Source: Mesorhizobium huakuii (GTDB taxonomy: Bacteria; Pseudomonadota; Alphaproteobacteria; Rhizobiales; Rhizobiaceae). Taken from it: a DNA stretch of 64,000 nt. The stretch spans positions 6,072,001 to 6,136,000 of the forward strand of contig NZ_CP050296.1 in assembly GCF_014189455.1 (NCBI RefSeq). Direction: 5' to 3'. Position numbers and translations under genes: made by a program. Of the stretch, positions 45,135 to 54,863 are shown piece by piece (positions within the stretch are counted from its first letter, which is position 1; every line of letters begins with the position of its first letter). The notes beneath the pieces are model-generated. The model was not told where the DNA came from and did no database searches. It saw only the letters and a list, made by a program, of their open reading frames with translations.

Positions 45135-45458
45135 ATGTGGACGCGTCAGCACAAGCAGAGAAACACCGGTCGGCTGATCATCCCTTCGCTTTGCGTGGTG
45201 TTCCTGGCCTATTTCGGCTTCCATGCCTATCACGGCGAATTCGGCATCAATTCCAAATATCAGCTGGAAGCTCAGACGGTTGCGCTGCAGGCCCAGCTCG
45301 ATGCCATCAAGGCGCGCCGGATGGAGCTCGAACGCCGCGTTCGGCTCATGCATGACGGCACGCTGGAGAAGGACATGCTCGACGAGCAGGCGCGCCGGGC
45401 GCTCAATCTCTCCCAGGCTGACGAAATCACCATCATGTTGCCGGCCTCGTCGAAATAA
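45135..45458 (+). CDS. Septum formation initiator family protein (FtsB/DivIC type)
   Basis: 107 aa. One N-terminal membrane helix (IIPSLCVVFLAYFGFHAY, about residues 15-32), then a coiled coil (LEAQTVALQAQLDAIKARRMELERRVRLM) and the FtsB-like C-terminal DMLDEQARRALNLSQADEITIML. Divisome protein of the FtsQLB complex in the inner membrane, periplasmic C-terminus. Placement between eno and pdhA is standard in alphaproteobacteria. Confidence 0.92.
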   Translation: MWTRQHKQRNTGRLIIPSLCVVFLAYFGFHAYHGEFGINSKYQLEAQTVALQAQLDAIKARRMELERRVRLMHDGTLEKDMLDEQARRALNLSQADEITIMLPASSK

Positions 45459-45651
45459 CTGAATCCCAGTTAATCGACAATATTTTCAATGATTTTAATC
45501 GCTTAGGCGCATGCCAGCTATGCAAATTCGTCATGGCGCAACGCCCTGACGCGTGTTAGCCTTGCATAAATCGGTGGGGAGAGCTGATCTTCCCAGGGCA
45601 GGTTTCATCCTGCCCTAATGTCCGCAAAGAGACGCCAACAGGGAGTGATGC

Positions 45652-46689
45652 ATGGCCACCGCAGCCAGAAAAGCGCCTGCCAAATCGAAATCCGACGGCA
45701 AATCAGGGCTTTCGACCCCCAAGCCCACTGAATTCACCAAGGATGAAGAGCTTGCCGCCTACCGGCACATGCTGCTCATCCGCCGCTTCGAGGAAAAGGC
45801 CGGCCAGCTCTACGGCATGGGTTTCATCGGCGGCTTCTGCCATCTCTATATAGGCCAGGAAGCTGTCGTCACCGGCATGAAGATGGCGCTGATCGACGGC
45901 GACCAGATGATCACCGCCTATCGAGACCACGGCCACATGCTGGCGATGGAGCTTTCGCCGCGCGGCGTCATGGCCGAGCTGACCGGGCGCCGTGGCGGCC
46001 TGTCCAGGGGCAAGGGCGGCTCCATGCACATGTTCTCCAAGGAGAAACATTTTTACGGCGGCCACGGCATTGTCGGCGCGCAGGTGTCGCTCGGCACCGG
46101 TCTCGCCTTCGCCAACCGCTACCGCGACAACAACAATGTCTCGCTGACCTATTTCGGCGACGGCGCCGCCAACCAGGGCCAGGTCTATGAAAGCTTCAAC
46201 ATGGCCTCGCTGTGGAAGCTGCCGGTGATCTACATCATCGAGAACAACCGCTACGCCATGGGCACCTCGGTCTCGCGCTCTTCCGCCGAGACCGACTTCT
46301 CGCACCGTGGCGCCTCCTTCAAGATCCCCGGCATCCAGGTCGACGGCATGGACGTGCGCGCCGTCAAGGCGGCCGGCGATCTTGCGACCGAATGGTGCCG
46401 CGCCGGCAACGGGCCGCTGATCCTCGAAATGCAGACCTATCGCTATCGCGGTCACTCCATGTCCGACCCGGCGAAATACCGCTCGAAGGAAGAAGTACAG
46501 AAGATGCGCTCGGAGCATGATCCGATCGAGCAGGTCAAGGCGCGGTTGATCGAGAAGAAGTGGGCGACCGAGGACGAGCTGAAGACCGTCGACAAGGAGG
46601 TTCGCGACATTGTCGCCGACGCCGCCGAATTCGCCCAGAACGATGCAGAGCCGGATCCGTCCGAGCTCTGGACCGATATCGTATTGTAA
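45652..46689 (+). CDS. pdhA: Pyruvate dehydrogenase E1 component, alpha subunit
   Basis: 345 aa. With PdhB it decarboxylates pyruvate and acetylates the lipoyl group. The ThDP motif is YFGDGAANQGQVYESFNMASLWKLP (GDG...NN form; about residues 170-190) and the phosphorylation-loop-like YRYRGHSMSDPAKYRSKEE is present. The N-terminal Ala/Lys-rich leader MATAARKAPAKSKSDGKSG is usual in rhizobia. ATG 45652. The 193-bp region upstream of it holds the operon promoter. PdhB begins 16 bp downstream. Confidence 0.97.
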   Translation: MATAARKAPAKSKSDGKSGLSTPKPTEFTKDEELAAYRHMLLIRRFEEKAGQLYGMGFIGGFCHLYIGQEAVVTGMKMALIDGDQMITAYRDHGHMLAMELSPRGVMAELTGRRGGLSRGKGGSMHMFSKEKHFYGGHGIVGAQVSLGTGLAFANRYRDNNNVSLTYFGDGAANQGQVYESFNMASLWKLPVIYIIENNRYAMGTSVSRSSAETDFSHRGASFKIPGIQVDGMDVRAVKAAGDLATEWCRAGNGPLILEMQTYRYRGHSMSDPAKYRSKEEVQKMRSEHDPIEQVKARLIEKKWATEDELKTVDKEVRDIVADAAEFAQNDAEPDPSELWTDIVL

Positions 46690-46704
46690 GGGGAGGGCCA
46701 GGAC

Positions 46705-48090
46705 ATGCCGATCGAAATTCTCATGCCCGCTCTCTCGCCGACCATGGAAGAAGGCAATCTTTCCAAGTGGTTGAAGAACGAGGGCGACAAGGTCGTCGCC
46801 GGTGACGTCATCGCCGAGATCGAAACCGACAAGGCGACGATGGAAGTCGAAGCCGTCGACGAAGGCACGCTTGCCAAGATCGTGGTTCCCGCCGGCACCG
46901 AAGGCGTCAAGGTCAACGCGGTGATCGCCGTGCTCGCGGTTGAAGGCGAAGACACCGACAAGGCCGGCGAAGGTATCGGCGAAGAGCCTGCCAGGCCTGA
47001 AACGGCTGCACCGGCACCAGTTGCGGCCAAGAGCGAGGCCGCGGCACCGGTCGCGGCGGCACCGAAGACCGAGATCGCCGCTGATCCGGATATCCCTGCC
47101 GGTACGGAAATGGTCTCGACCACGGTGCGCGAAGCGTTGCGCGATGCCATGGCCGAGGAAATGCGCCGCGACGGCGATGTCTTCGTCATGGGCGAGGAGG
47201 TCGCCGAATATCAGGGCGCCTACAAGATCACCCAAGGCCTGCTGCAGGAATTCGGACCGCGGCGCGTCGTCGACACGCCGATCACCGAGCATGGCTTTGC
47301 CGGCGTCGGCGTCGGTGCGGCCATGGCCGGACTGAAGCCGATCGTCGAATTCATGACCTTCAACTTCGCCATGCAGGCTATCGACCAGATCATCAACTCG
47401 GCCGCCAAGACGCTTTATATGTCCGGCGGCCAGATGGGCGCGCCGATCGTGTTCCGCGGGCCGAACGGTGCCGCGGCCCGTGTCGCCGCCCAGCATTCGC
47501 AATGCTATGCCGCCTGGTACAGCCACATTCCGGGCCTGAAGGTGGTGATGCCGTATACGGCCGCCGACGCCAAGGGCTTGCTGAAGGCCGCCATCCGTGA
47601 TCCGAACCCGATCATCTTCCTCGAGAACGAAATCCTCTACGGCCAGTCCTTCGACGTGCCGAAGCTGGATGATTTCGTGCTGCCGATCGGCAAGGCGCGC
47701 ATCCACAAGCAAGGCAAGGACGTCACCATCGTTTCGTTCGGCATCGGCATGACCTATGCGGTCAAGGCGGAAGCGGAACTGCGCGGCCTGGGCATCGATG
47801 CCGAGATCATCGATTTGCGCACCATCCGCCCGCTCGATCTCGACACCATCATTGCCTCGGTCAAGAAGACCAACCGGCTGGTCGTGGTCGAAGAAGGCTT
47901 CCCGCAGAGTTCGGTCGGCGACCATATCGCCAACCAGGTCTCGCAGCGCGCTTTCGATTTCCTCGACGCGCCGGTCATCACCATTGCCGGCAAGGACGTG
48001 CCGATGCCTTATGCGGCAAACCTCGAAAAGCTGGCATTGCCGAATGTCGGCGAGGTCATCGAGGCGGTTAAGGCAGTCACATATCGCTAA
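46705..48090 (+). CDS. pdhB: Pyruvate dehydrogenase E1 component, beta subunit, with N-terminal lipoyl domain
   Basis: 461 aa. Residues 1-78 form a lipoyl domain ([38 protein letters not shown] with the lipoylated Lys). An Ala/Pro-rich linker (about 80-135) follows, then the transketolase-like beta domain ([68 protein letters not shown]). A lipoyl domain on E1-beta is known from rhizobia and other alphaproteobacteria. ATG 46705 behind GGGGAGGGCCAGGAC. Confidence 0.97.
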   Translation: MPIEILMPALSPTMEEGNLSKWLKNEGDKVVAGDVIAEIETDKATMEVEAVDEGTLAKIVVPAGTEGVKVNAVIAVLAVEGEDTDKAGEGIGEEPARPETAAPAPVAAKSEAAAPVAAAPKTEIAADPDIPAGTEMVSTTVREALRDAMAEEMRRDGDVFVMGEEVAEYQGAYKITQGLLQEFGPRRVVDTPITEHGFAGVGVGAAMAGLKPIVEFMTFNFAMQAIDQIINSAAKTLYMSGGQMGAPIVFRGPNGAAARVAAQHSQCYAAWYSHIPGLKVVMPYTAADAKGLLKAAIRDPNPIIFLENEILYGQSFDVPKLDDFVLPIGKARIHKQGKDVTIVSFGIGMTYAVKAEAELRGLGIDAEIIDLRTIRPLDLDTIIASVKKTNRLVVVEEGFPQSSVGDHIANQVSQRAFDFLDAPVITIAGKDVPMPYAANLEKLALPNVGEVIEAVKAVTYR

Positions 48091-48114
48091 CAGGCTTTTT
48101 GTGGGGGAGCAGAA

Positions 48115-48507
48115 ATGGCCACGATGGCAGATGTCAGAGGAATCGCTTGGTCGCTGTATTGGCGGAGCTTTCTGTCCAGCATCGCGTGTGGGTTTTTGGC
48201 TGGGGCGGTTTTTGGGTTCGCCGTTGGATTGACTGGCGCGATTTTCGGAGTTCGCCTCGAAGTGATTCGATCAATGAGCACCGTTGGTGGAGCGTGCCTC
48301 GGTCTCGCGGCCTCATTCCTCTGTCTGAATTTTTCTTGGCAAGGTCGATTGGCAAGGAATTCGGAGGCAAACGTCTGGAACTTGCCGTGGTTAGGCCGGC
48401 TGGCCTGTAGGGAGAGTAACTATGCCAATCAACATCACCATGCCGGCGCTCTCGCCCACGATGGAAGAGGGCAATCTGTCAAAGTGGCTGGTCAAGGAAG
48501 GCGATAA
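48115..48507 (+). CDS. Small membrane protein between pdhB and pdhC (130 aa)
   Basis: ATG 48115 follows GTGGGGGAGCAGAA. Two membrane helices are visible: about residues 17-43 (LSSIACGFLAGAVFGFAVGL) and about 55-72 (MSTVGGACLGLAASFLCLNF). The last 28 codons overlap the 5' end of pdhC in another frame and look random (HHHAGALAHDGRGQ), so the real protein may end earlier or the stop may have been lost. No family recognised. Position inside the pdh operon is odd, since pdhB and pdhC are usually adjacent. Confidence 0.5.
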   Translation: MATMADVRGIAWSLYWRSFLSSIACGFLAGAVFGFAVGLTGAIFGVRLEVIRSMSTVGGACLGLAASFLCLNFSWQGRLARNSEANVWNLPWLGRLACRESNYANQHHHAGALAHDGRGQSVKVAGQGRR

Positions 48508-49794
48508 GGTTTCGCCGGGCGATGTCATCGCCGAGATCGAGACCGATAAGGCGACGATGGAAGTCGAAGCCGTCGACGAGGGCACGGTCGCCAAGCTCGT
48601 CGTTCCGGCCGGCACCGAAGGCGTCAAGGTCAATGCGCTGATTGCCGTGCTTGCTGCTGAAGGCGAGGACGCAGGCGCCGCCGCGAAAAGCGGTGGCGGT
48701 GCTGCACCAGCGAAGGCCGAAGCGCCGAAGGCGGATGCCAAGGCCGAAGCACCAAAGGCCGAGGCGCCAAAGGTCGAACCTGCCGCCCCCGCGCCCAAGG
48801 CTGAGGCGGTGCCGGCTGCCAATGGCCACGCTGCTGGCGAGCGCACCTTCGCATCGCCGCTCGCACGCCGCATCGCCAAGGAGGCCGGCGTCGATGTGTC
48901 GGCCGTGACCGGCACCGGCCCGCATGGCCGCGTGGTGAAGGCCGACGTCGATGCGGCGATTGCCGGTGGCGGTGCCAAGGCGGCGCCCGCGCCAAGGCTC
49001 CGGCCGGCGCGCCGGCTGCTGCTTCCGCCTCTGCGGTGAAAGCGATGTCGGACGATCAGGTGCTGAAGCTGTTCGAGCAAGGTTCCTACGACCTCGTTCC
49101 GCACGACAATATGCGCAAGACCATTGCGCGGCGCTTGGTCGAAGCAAAATCCACCATCCCGCATTTCTACCTAACGCTCGACTGCGAACTCGATGCGCTT
49201 TTGGCACTGCGCACGCAGATCAATGCCGCCGCCCCGATGAAGAAGACCGACAAGGGCGAGGCTCCCGCCTACAAGCTGTCGGTCAACGATATGGTCATCA
49301 AGGCGATGGCCATGGCGCTGAAGGCGGTGCCGGATGCCAATGCTTCGTGGACCGAAAGCGCCATGGTCAAGCACAAGCATGCCGATGTCGGCGTTGCCGT
49401 GTCGATCCCCGGCGGTCTCATCACGCCGATCATTCGGCATGCGGATGAAAAGACGCTGTCCACCATCTCCAACGAGATGAAGGATCTGGCCAGCCGCGCC
49501 CGCAGCCGCAAGCTGAAGCCGGAAGAGTATCAAGGCGGCACGACAGCCGTCTCCAATCTCGGCATGTTCGGCATCAAAGACTTCGCCGCGGTCATCAACC
49601 CGCCGCATGCGACGATCCTGGCGGTCGGCGCGGGCGAGGAGCGGGCGGTGGTCAAGAATGGCGAGATCAAGATCGCCACCGTGATGTCGGTGACGCTGTC
49701 GACCGACCATCGCGCTGTCGACGGCGCGCTCGGCGCCGAGCTGCTGGTCGCCTTCAAGCGGCTGATCGAAAACCCGATGGGCATGCTGGTCTAG
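48422..49794 (+). pseudogene. pdhC: Dihydrolipoamide acetyltransferase E2 of pyruvate dehydrogenase, split by a frameshift in the linker
   Basis: Two frames make one E2 of about 457 residues. Piece 1 (48422-49039) has the lipoyl domain ([21 protein letters not shown] and [19 protein letters not shown]), a Lys/Ala/Pro linker and the peripheral-subunit-binding domain (TFASPLARRIAKEAGVDVSA, GTGPHGRVVKADV). Piece 2 (GTG 49036 to 49794) is the catalytic domain with DNMRKTIARRLVEAKSTIPHF and the STDHRAVDGALGAELL active-site His. One base is lacking near 48990, where an inserted G restores an Ala/Pro linker. A GTGA overlap at 49036 could couple the halves, but no ribosome site is visible. Sequencing error, true split, or pseudogene. 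Confidence 0.9.
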
Positions 49795-49808
49795 GAAAGG
49801 AAAAGGCG

Positions 49809-50231
49809 GTGCGGAAATTCTTCACCAGCCTTTTTGCCTTCATCCTTTCCGGTTTTGTCGGCGGCCTGGTCGCGCAGCAACTGGCCGTCGCTACCGGTGC
49901 CGAGGAAGAATACATCATCGTCTTCATGTTCTCGGTGCTGGTGACGTGTGTCGTCACCTTCGTCTTCTTCGTGGCGCAGTTGATGAATGATCCGGTCGCG
50001 GCCGTGGCCAGGACGGGCAAGTGGACGCTGATTGTGTTTGTGGTGTTGCTCGTCCTGTTGATCGCGCTGATCCTCTACAGCGATAGCAGCGCCGCGGTGG
50101 TGAAGAACGACATTCCAATGGTAACCGGCCTTGGTCTGCCGGGCCTGGTGACCATCATTTTGCAATGGTTGTTCGTGCGCTGGCGCGTGAGACGCGGTTT
50201 GATCAAGGCACAAATGGGTGTGGGTGCATGA
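49809..50231 (+). CDS. Hypothetical membrane protein (140 aa)
   Basis: GTG 49809 with GGAAAGGAAAAGGCG upstream. Four predicted membrane segments: FFTSLFAFILSGFVGGLVA, YIIVFMFSVLVTCVVTFVFFVA, WTLIVFVVLLVLLIALILY and VTGLGLPGLVTIILQWLFV. No family recognised. It lies 14 bp after pdhC, and its stop overlaps the following hydrolase ATG (ATGA), so it is part of the pdh operon. Role unknown. Confidence 0.75.
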   Translation: MRKFFTSLFAFILSGFVGGLVAQQLAVATGAEEEYIIVFMFSVLVTCVVTFVFFVAQLMNDPVAAVARTGKWTLIVFVVLLVLLIALILYSDSSAAVVKNDIPMVTGLGLPGLVTIILQWLFVRWRVRRGLIKAQMGVGA

Positions 50232-50864
50232 AGACAGTTCTTTGCTACGGCGACTCGCTGACCTGGGGCCACAACCCGGAGACTTTGGGTCGACATGACT
50301 ATGAAGACCAGTGGCCAACCGCGCTGGCGACAGCGCTCGGACCGGGCTTCCGCGTCATTGCCGAGGGACTGGGTGGTCGCACCACGGCCTATGACGACTT
50401 CCTGTCGGCCGCGGACCGAAACGGCGCGCGGGTATTGCCGACGATCCTGAGCACGCATTCGCCGATCGATCTGATCGTCATCATGCTTGGCTCGAACGAC
50501 ATGAAGCCGTCGATTCACGGCAGCGCGGTGATTGCGTCCTATGGCATGCGGCGCCTCGTCGAGATCGTGCGGGGGCACGCCTATCCGTTCGGCGGCACCA
50601 CCCCCGGGATTATTCTGGTTGCGCCGCCGCATATCGTGGAGACCCGCAAGGCGGACTACGCAGAAATGTTGGGGACCGGCGCAATCGAGTCGCCCAAGCT
50701 CGCCGGCTTCTATCAAACCGCCGCCGACGAGATGGGCTGCGGCTTTTGATGCCGCGAGCGCCGCCAAATGTACACCGCTCGACGGCGTTCATCTCGACGC
50801 CGAAAACACGCGCAGCATCGGCACCGCATTGGCGCCTGTCGTGCGCGGCATGCTGGAACAGTGA
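50228..50864 (+). pseudogene. SGNH/GDSL arylesterase-type hydrolase, frameshifted
   Basis: ATG 50228 gives VLCYGDSLTWGHNPETLGRH (block I with the catalytic Ser in GDSL), GLGGRTT (block II), VIMLGSNDMKPS (block III, GxND) and ends early at 50749. The last part continues in another frame (AASAAKCTPLDGVHLDAENTRS; block V with D-x-x-H, the catalytic His) to 50864. Deleting one T from the TTTT at 50744-50747 restores a normal protein of about 211 aa. Overlaps the membrane protein gene by four bases and precedes lpdA by 16 bp. A homopolymer error is a likely cause. Confidence 0.87.
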
Positions 50865-50879
50865 ATAAGGAGAAAATCC

Positions 50880-52328
50880 GTGGCTGAGAACTACGACGTC
50901 ATCATCATCGGCTCCGGCCCCGGCGGCTACGTCACGGCGGTGCGTTCCGCCCAGCTCGGCTTCAAGACGGCGATCGTCGAGCGCGAGCATCTCGGCGGCA
51001 TCTGCCTCAACTGGGGCTGCATCCCGACCAAGGCGCTGCTGCGTTCGGCCGAGATCATGCACTATTCCGATCACTTGAAGGATTACGGGCTGAAGCTCGA
51101 AGGTGGCAAGATCAGTGCCGACACAGCGGCCGTGGTCGACCGTTCGCGCAAAGTTTCGCTGCGGCTCAATGGCGGCGTTGCCTTCCTGATGAAGAAGAAC
51201 AAGGTAGACGTCATCTGGGGCGAAGCCAAGCTCTCCAAGCCCGGTGAAATCGTCGTGTCCAAGACGGCCAAGAAGCCGATGGAGCCGCAGCCGCCGGTGC
51301 CGAAGGGCGTCAAAGGCGAGGGCACCTACACCGCCAAGCACATCATCCTGGCGACCGGCGCCCGCCCGCGCGCGCTGCTCGGCATCGAGCCGGACGGCAA
51401 GCTGATCTGGACCTATTTCGAGGCCATGGTGCCTAAGGAGATGCCGAAGTCGCTGCTGGTGATGGGCTCAGGCGCCATCGGCATCGAATTCGCCTCCTTC
51501 TACCGCACCATGGGCGCCGACGTGACGGTTGTCGAACTGCTGCCGGCGGTGATGCCGGTCGAGGATGCCGAGGTCTCGAAATTCGCGCAAAAGCAGTTCG
51601 AGAAGCAAGGCATGAAGATCATTCTCGAAGCCAAGGTGACCAAGGTCGAGAAGGGTGTCAACTCGGTCACCGCGCATGTCGAGATGAAGGACGGCAAGGT
51701 CGAGAAGATCACCGCCGACCGCATGATCTCGGCTGTCGGCGTGCAGGGCAATATCGAGGGCCTCGGGCTTGAAGCGCTCGGCGTGAAGACCGACCGTGGC
51801 TGCGTCGTCGTCGACGGTTACGGCAAGACCAATGTGCCGGGCATCTACGCCATCGGCGATGTCGCCGGCCCGCCCATGCTTGCCCACAAGGCCGAGCATG
51901 AGGGCGTCGTATGCGTGGAGAAGATCGCGAATTTCCCCGGCGTGCACGCCATCGACAAGCTCAAGATACCCGGCTGCACCTACTGCAATCCGCAGGTCGC
52001 TTCCGTCGGCCTGACGGAAGCCAAGGCCAAGGCCGAAGGCAAGGATATCCGTGTCGGCCGCTTCCAGTTCGCCGCCAACGGCAAGGCGATCGCGCTTGGC
52101 GAGGACCAGGGTTTCATCAAGACCATCTTCGACAAGAAGACCGGTCAGCTGTTGGGCGCCCATATGGTTGGTGCCGAGGTGACCGAACTGATCCAGGGCT
52201 TTGTCGTGGCGATGAACCTCGAGACGACCGAGGAAGAGCTGATGCACACCATCTTCCCGCATCCGACGCTGTCGGAGATGATGAAGGAAAGCGTGCTCGA
52301 CGCCTATGGCCGCGCCTTGAACGCATGA
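50880..52328 (+). CDS. lpdA: Dihydrolipoamide dehydrogenase (E3)
   Basis: 482 aa from GTG 50880 (GTGAATAAGGAGAAAATCC upstream). FAD motif VIIIGSGPGGYVTAVRSAQLGF, the redox disulfide in HLGGICLNWGCIPTKALL (CxxxxC), NAD motif LLVMGSGAIGIEFASFYRTMG, IYAIGDVAGPPMLAHKAEHEG and the C-terminal HTIFPHPTLSEMMKES with the His-Glu pair. Reoxidises the dihydrolipoyl groups of PdhB/PdhC. Insertion MEPQPPVPKGVKGEG near residue 137 is common in the alphaproteobacterial PDH-type E3. Confidence 0.97.
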   Translation: MAENYDVIIIGSGPGGYVTAVRSAQLGFKTAIVEREHLGGICLNWGCIPTKALLRSAEIMHYSDHLKDYGLKLEGGKISADTAAVVDRSRKVSLRLNGGVAFLMKKNKVDVIWGEAKLSKPGEIVVSKTAKKPMEPQPPVPKGVKGEGTYTAKHIILATGARPRALLGIEPDGKLIWTYFEAMVPKEMPKSLLVMGSGAIGIEFASFYRTMGADVTVVELLPAVMPVEDAEVSKFAQKQFEKQGMKIILEAKVTKVEKGVNSVTAHVEMKDGKVEKITADRMISAVGVQGNIEGLGLEALGVKTDRGCVVVDGYGKTNVPGIYAIGDVAGPPMLAHKAEHEGVVCVEKIANFPGVHAIDKLKIPGCTYCNPQVASVGLTEAKAKAEGKDIRVGRFQFAANGKAIALGEDQGFIKTIFDKKTGQLLGAHMVGAEVTELIQGFVVAMNLETTEEELMHTIFPHPTLSEMMKESVLDAYGRALNA

Positions 52329-52427
52329 TAGATTCGCCGCGAGAGACTCAGCCGCGAAAGCCGCAGGAGTTCGACGGCAAGGCAGTTCGTTTCCGGATGC
52401 ATTTTTACGCGCGCAAGGAGAAGGCAT

Positions 52428-52685
52428 ATGCACTTGAACGGCGTGGGCTGGATCGCAGCCATCATCATCGGCGGCCTGGCAGGCTGGTTCGCCGAAATGG
52501 TCATGAAGAGCAACACCGGCATTTTCATGAACATTATCATGGGCATCGTTGGTGCGGTCGTGTTGAACGCCATCCTGCAGGCGCTCAATTTCGGCCCATT
52601 CGGCGTCGGCTGGACCGCCTATCTGATCACCGGTTTCATCGGTGCCTGCCTGCTTATCTGGGTCGGTCGTCTGGTGCGCCGCTAG
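52428..52685 (+). CDS. GlsB/YeaQ/YmgE family stress response membrane protein
   Basis: 85 aa with three hydrophobic segments and the family motif GGLAGWFAEMVMKSNTG near residues 15-31, followed by NIIMGIVGAVV. Transglycosylase-associated protein family. The ribosome site AAGGAGAAGGCAT lies just upstream of ATG 52428. Usually stress-induced, function unknown. It lies between lpdA and lipA, 137 bp before lipA. Confidence 0.9.
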   Translation: MHLNGVGWIAAIIIGGLAGWFAEMVMKSNTGIFMNIIMGIVGAVVLNAILQALNFGPFGVGWTAYLITGFIGACLLIWVGRLVRR

Positions 52686-52822
52686 TCGATATCGTTGCCG
52701 GCTATGCGAAAACGGTTGTAGCGGCATGCGCCGCTGCAGCCTTTTTCTTTGTGATGAAAAGTCCTAGATGACGTAAACGTGACGATCGCCGACGGGCGGT
52801 CGCAGGAAAAGCCAGGGTTCAG

Positions 52823-53788
52823 ATGGTCACCGTCCTCGACACGATCGCCAACGCACCGCGGCTGCGGCACCCCGAGAAGGCGCACAAGCCCGACCAGGAG
52901 GTGCTGCGCAAACCGGATTGGATCCGCGTCAAGGCGCCTGTCTCCAAGGGCTATGCCGAGACACGCGAGATCGTGAAATCGCACAAGCTGGTGACCGTCT
53001 GCGAAGAGGCCGGCTGCCCTAACATCGGCGAATGCTGGGAAAAGAAGCACGCCACCTTCATGATCATGGGCGAGATCTGCACGCGCGCCTGCGCCTTCTG
53101 CAATGTCGCCACCGGCATTCCGACCGCGCTCGATGCCGATGAGCCGGCGCGCGTCGCCCATGCCGTCAAGCAGATGGGACTCAGCCACGTCGTCATCACC
53201 TCGGTCGACCGCGACGATCTCGCCGATGGCGGCGCGCAGCACTTCGCCGATGTCATCCGCGCCATCAGGGCGGCGACGCCTTCAACGACGATCGAGATCC
53301 TGACGCCCGATTTCTTGCGCAAGGACGGCGCACTCGAGATCGTCGTGGCGGCCAAGCCCGACGTCTTCAACCACAATCTCGAAACCGTGCCGTCGAACTA
53401 TCTGACGGTTCGGCCTGGCGCCCGCTACTTCCACTCGATCCGGCTGTTGCAGCGGGTCAAGGAACTCGATCCGTCGATCTTCACCAAGTCCGGCATCATG
53501 GTCGGCCTGGGCGAGGAGCGGAATGAAATCCTGCAGCTGATGGACGATTTGCGTTCGGCCAATGTCGACTTCATGACCATCGGCCAATATCTGCAGCCGT
53601 CGAAGAAGCACCATCCGGTGATCCGCTTCGTCACTCCCGAAGAGTTCAAGTCCTTCGAGACGATCGGCCGGACCAAGGGTTTCCTGCTGGTGGCATCGAG
53701 CCCGCTGACGCGCTCATCGCACCATGCCGGCGACGATTTCGCCCGGCTGCGCGCGGCGCGGGAAGCGCAGCTTAGAAAAACCATCTGA
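52823..53788 (+). CDS. lipA: Lipoyl synthase
   Basis: 321 aa radical-SAM enzyme that inserts two sulfurs into octanoyl groups, the last step in making the lipoyl cofactor of PdhB and PdhC. The auxiliary cluster ligands are [12 protein letters not shown] (about residues 53-64), the radical-SAM CxxxCxxC is CTRACAFC (about residues 79-86), and the C-terminal RSSHHAG is the RSSY-type motif with His for Tyr. ATG 52823. Position next to lpdA and the pdh genes fits the function. Confidence 0.96.
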   Translation: MVTVLDTIANAPRLRHPEKAHKPDQEVLRKPDWIRVKAPVSKGYAETREIVKSHKLVTVCEEAGCPNIGECWEKKHATFMIMGEICTRACAFCNVATGIPTALDADEPARVAHAVKQMGLSHVVITSVDRDDLADGGAQHFADVIRAIRAATPSTTIEILTPDFLRKDGALEIVVAAKPDVFNHNLETVPSNYLTVRPGARYFHSIRLLQRVKELDPSIFTKSGIMVGLGEERNEILQLMDDLRSANVDFMTIGQYLQPSKKHHPVIRFVTPEEFKSFETIGRTKGFLLVASSPLTRSSHHAGDDFARLRAAREAQLRKTI

Positions 53789-53800
53789 CAACCCGTCTTC

Positions 53801-54247
53801 ATGCCGAAATTCGAAGCCACCCGTCGCGTCGCCCATACGCCGGAAGAAATGTTCAGGCTGGTCGCCGATGTCGAGGCTTACCCGCAATTCCTGCCGCTGT
53901 GCGAGGCGCTGGCCGTGCGCTCTCGCAAAGAGCGCGACGGCCGCACCATTCTCCTCGCCGACATGAGCATCGGCTACAAAGCGATCCGCGAGACCTTCAC
54001 TACGCAGGTGCTGCTGAAGCCCGATGAGAAGACCATCGACGTCAAATATATCGACGGCCCGTTCAAATACCTCAGCAACATCTGGCGCTTCGACCCGGCC
54101 GACAGCGGTTGCGAGGTCCACTTCTTCATCGACTACGAGTTCAAGAGCCGTATTCTCGGCGTGCTGATGGGAACAATGTTCGACCGCGGCTTCCGCATGT
54201 TTTCCGAGGCCTTCGAGAAGCGTGCCGACATCATCTACGGCGTTTAG
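53801..54247 (+). CDS. RatA/COQ10-type polyketide-cyclase-like protein (START-like fold)
   Basis: 148 aa. ATRRVAHTPEEMFRLVADVEAYPQFLPLCEAL is the hallmark start of the ubiquinone-binding COQ10/RatA family, and DGPFKYLSNIWRFDP with CEVHFFIDYEFKSRILG follow. In this neighbourhood (after lipA) it is probably a coenzyme-Q-binding COQ10 orthologue rather than a toxin. RatA naming is a database habit for the family. The TAG stop runs directly into a repeat element. Confidence 0.88.
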   Translation: MPKFEATRRVAHTPEEMFRLVADVEAYPQFLPLCEALAVRSRKERDGRTILLADMSIGYKAIRETFTTQVLLKPDEKTIDVKYIDGPFKYLSNIWRFDPADSGCEVHFFIDYEFKSRILGVLMGTMFDRGFRMFSEAFEKRADIIYGV

Positions 54248-54349
54248 AGCAATTCCAGGAAAAGTGTGAGCGGTTTTCCGCCTGGAATTGCGTCAAAACA
54301 AAGAGTTAGAGCGTTTCGCCGTTTCCATGAAACGGTGAAACACTCTAGC
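54246..54349. repeat. Intergenic palindromic repeat element with two hairpins
   Basis: Hairpin 1 (54249-54291): GCAATTCCAGG, a core AAAAGTGTGAGCGGTTTTCC, then CCTGGAATTGC (11-bp perfect arms). Hairpin 2 (54308-54346): AGAGCGTTTC-gCCGTTTC / GAAACGGt-GAAACaCTCT. This matches repeat families scattered between genes in Mesorhizobium as far as I know. The core resembles that of the element at 56099. It may also act as a terminator-like 3' end for the convergent ratA and cinA genes. Confidence 0.75.
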
Positions 54350-54380
54350 CGGCATGACGCTATCGCGGTGAATCCATGCT

Positions 54381-54863
54381 TTATCCAAGCGCGCGCAGGC
54401 CGAGCTGCAGCGCGTGTCTCACCGTCTCGTGGCGGATGAATTCGCGGCCCTTATGGCCAAACAGCTGGCGCTCGGCGACAACCGGCTGGCCGGCCAGGGC
54501 AAGGCCGAACCAGACGAGGCCGACCGGCTTGTCAGCCGAACCGCCGCTTGGACCGGCAATGCCGGTAACGGCAAGAGAAAGGCTCGCGCGCGAATGCGTC
54601 AGCGCGCCGGCCGCCATCTCCAGCACTGTTTCGCGCGACACAGCTCCATGCGCGTCGAGCGTTTCGGCGGAAACGCCGAGCATCTCCATCTTGGCTTCGT
54701 TGGAATAGGTGATGAAGCCGCGGTCGACCACGGCGGAGGAGCCGGCAATGTCGGTGAGCGCGGCGATGATCAGGCCGCCGGTGCAGCTTTCGGCTGTCGC
54801 CAGCATGATGCCACGTTGCTGGCAGGCCAGCAGCAGGGCGTTTGCGAGTTCGGCGTTGCTCAT
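54381..54863 (-). CDS. CinA family protein (nicotinamide-nucleotide amidohydrolase domain)
   Basis: 160 aa. The CinA C-terminal (PncC) amidohydrolase domain: [22 protein letters not shown] with the conserved Ser, [24 protein letters not shown] and [22 protein letters not shown]. It deamidates NMN to NaMN in NAD recycling. It lacks the N-terminal MoaB-like domain of full CinA. ATG 54863 overlaps the ispDF stop (ATGA), so it is co-translated with ispDF. Confidence 0.95.
   Translation of the reverse strand: MSNAELANALLLACQQRGIMLATAESCTGGLIIAALTDIAGSSAVVDRGFITYSNEAKMEMLGVSAETLDAHGAVSRETVLEMAAGALTHSRASLSLAVTGIAGPSGGSADKPVGLVWFGLALAGQPVVAERQLFGHKGREFIRHETVRHALQLGLRALG

Noticed and set aside
45703..47925. 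740-aa minus-strand frame opposite pdhA and pdhB
   Set aside because: Codon-position bias of the plus-strand genes explains it; sequence is His/Asp/Arg/Gly-rich without any family resemblance.
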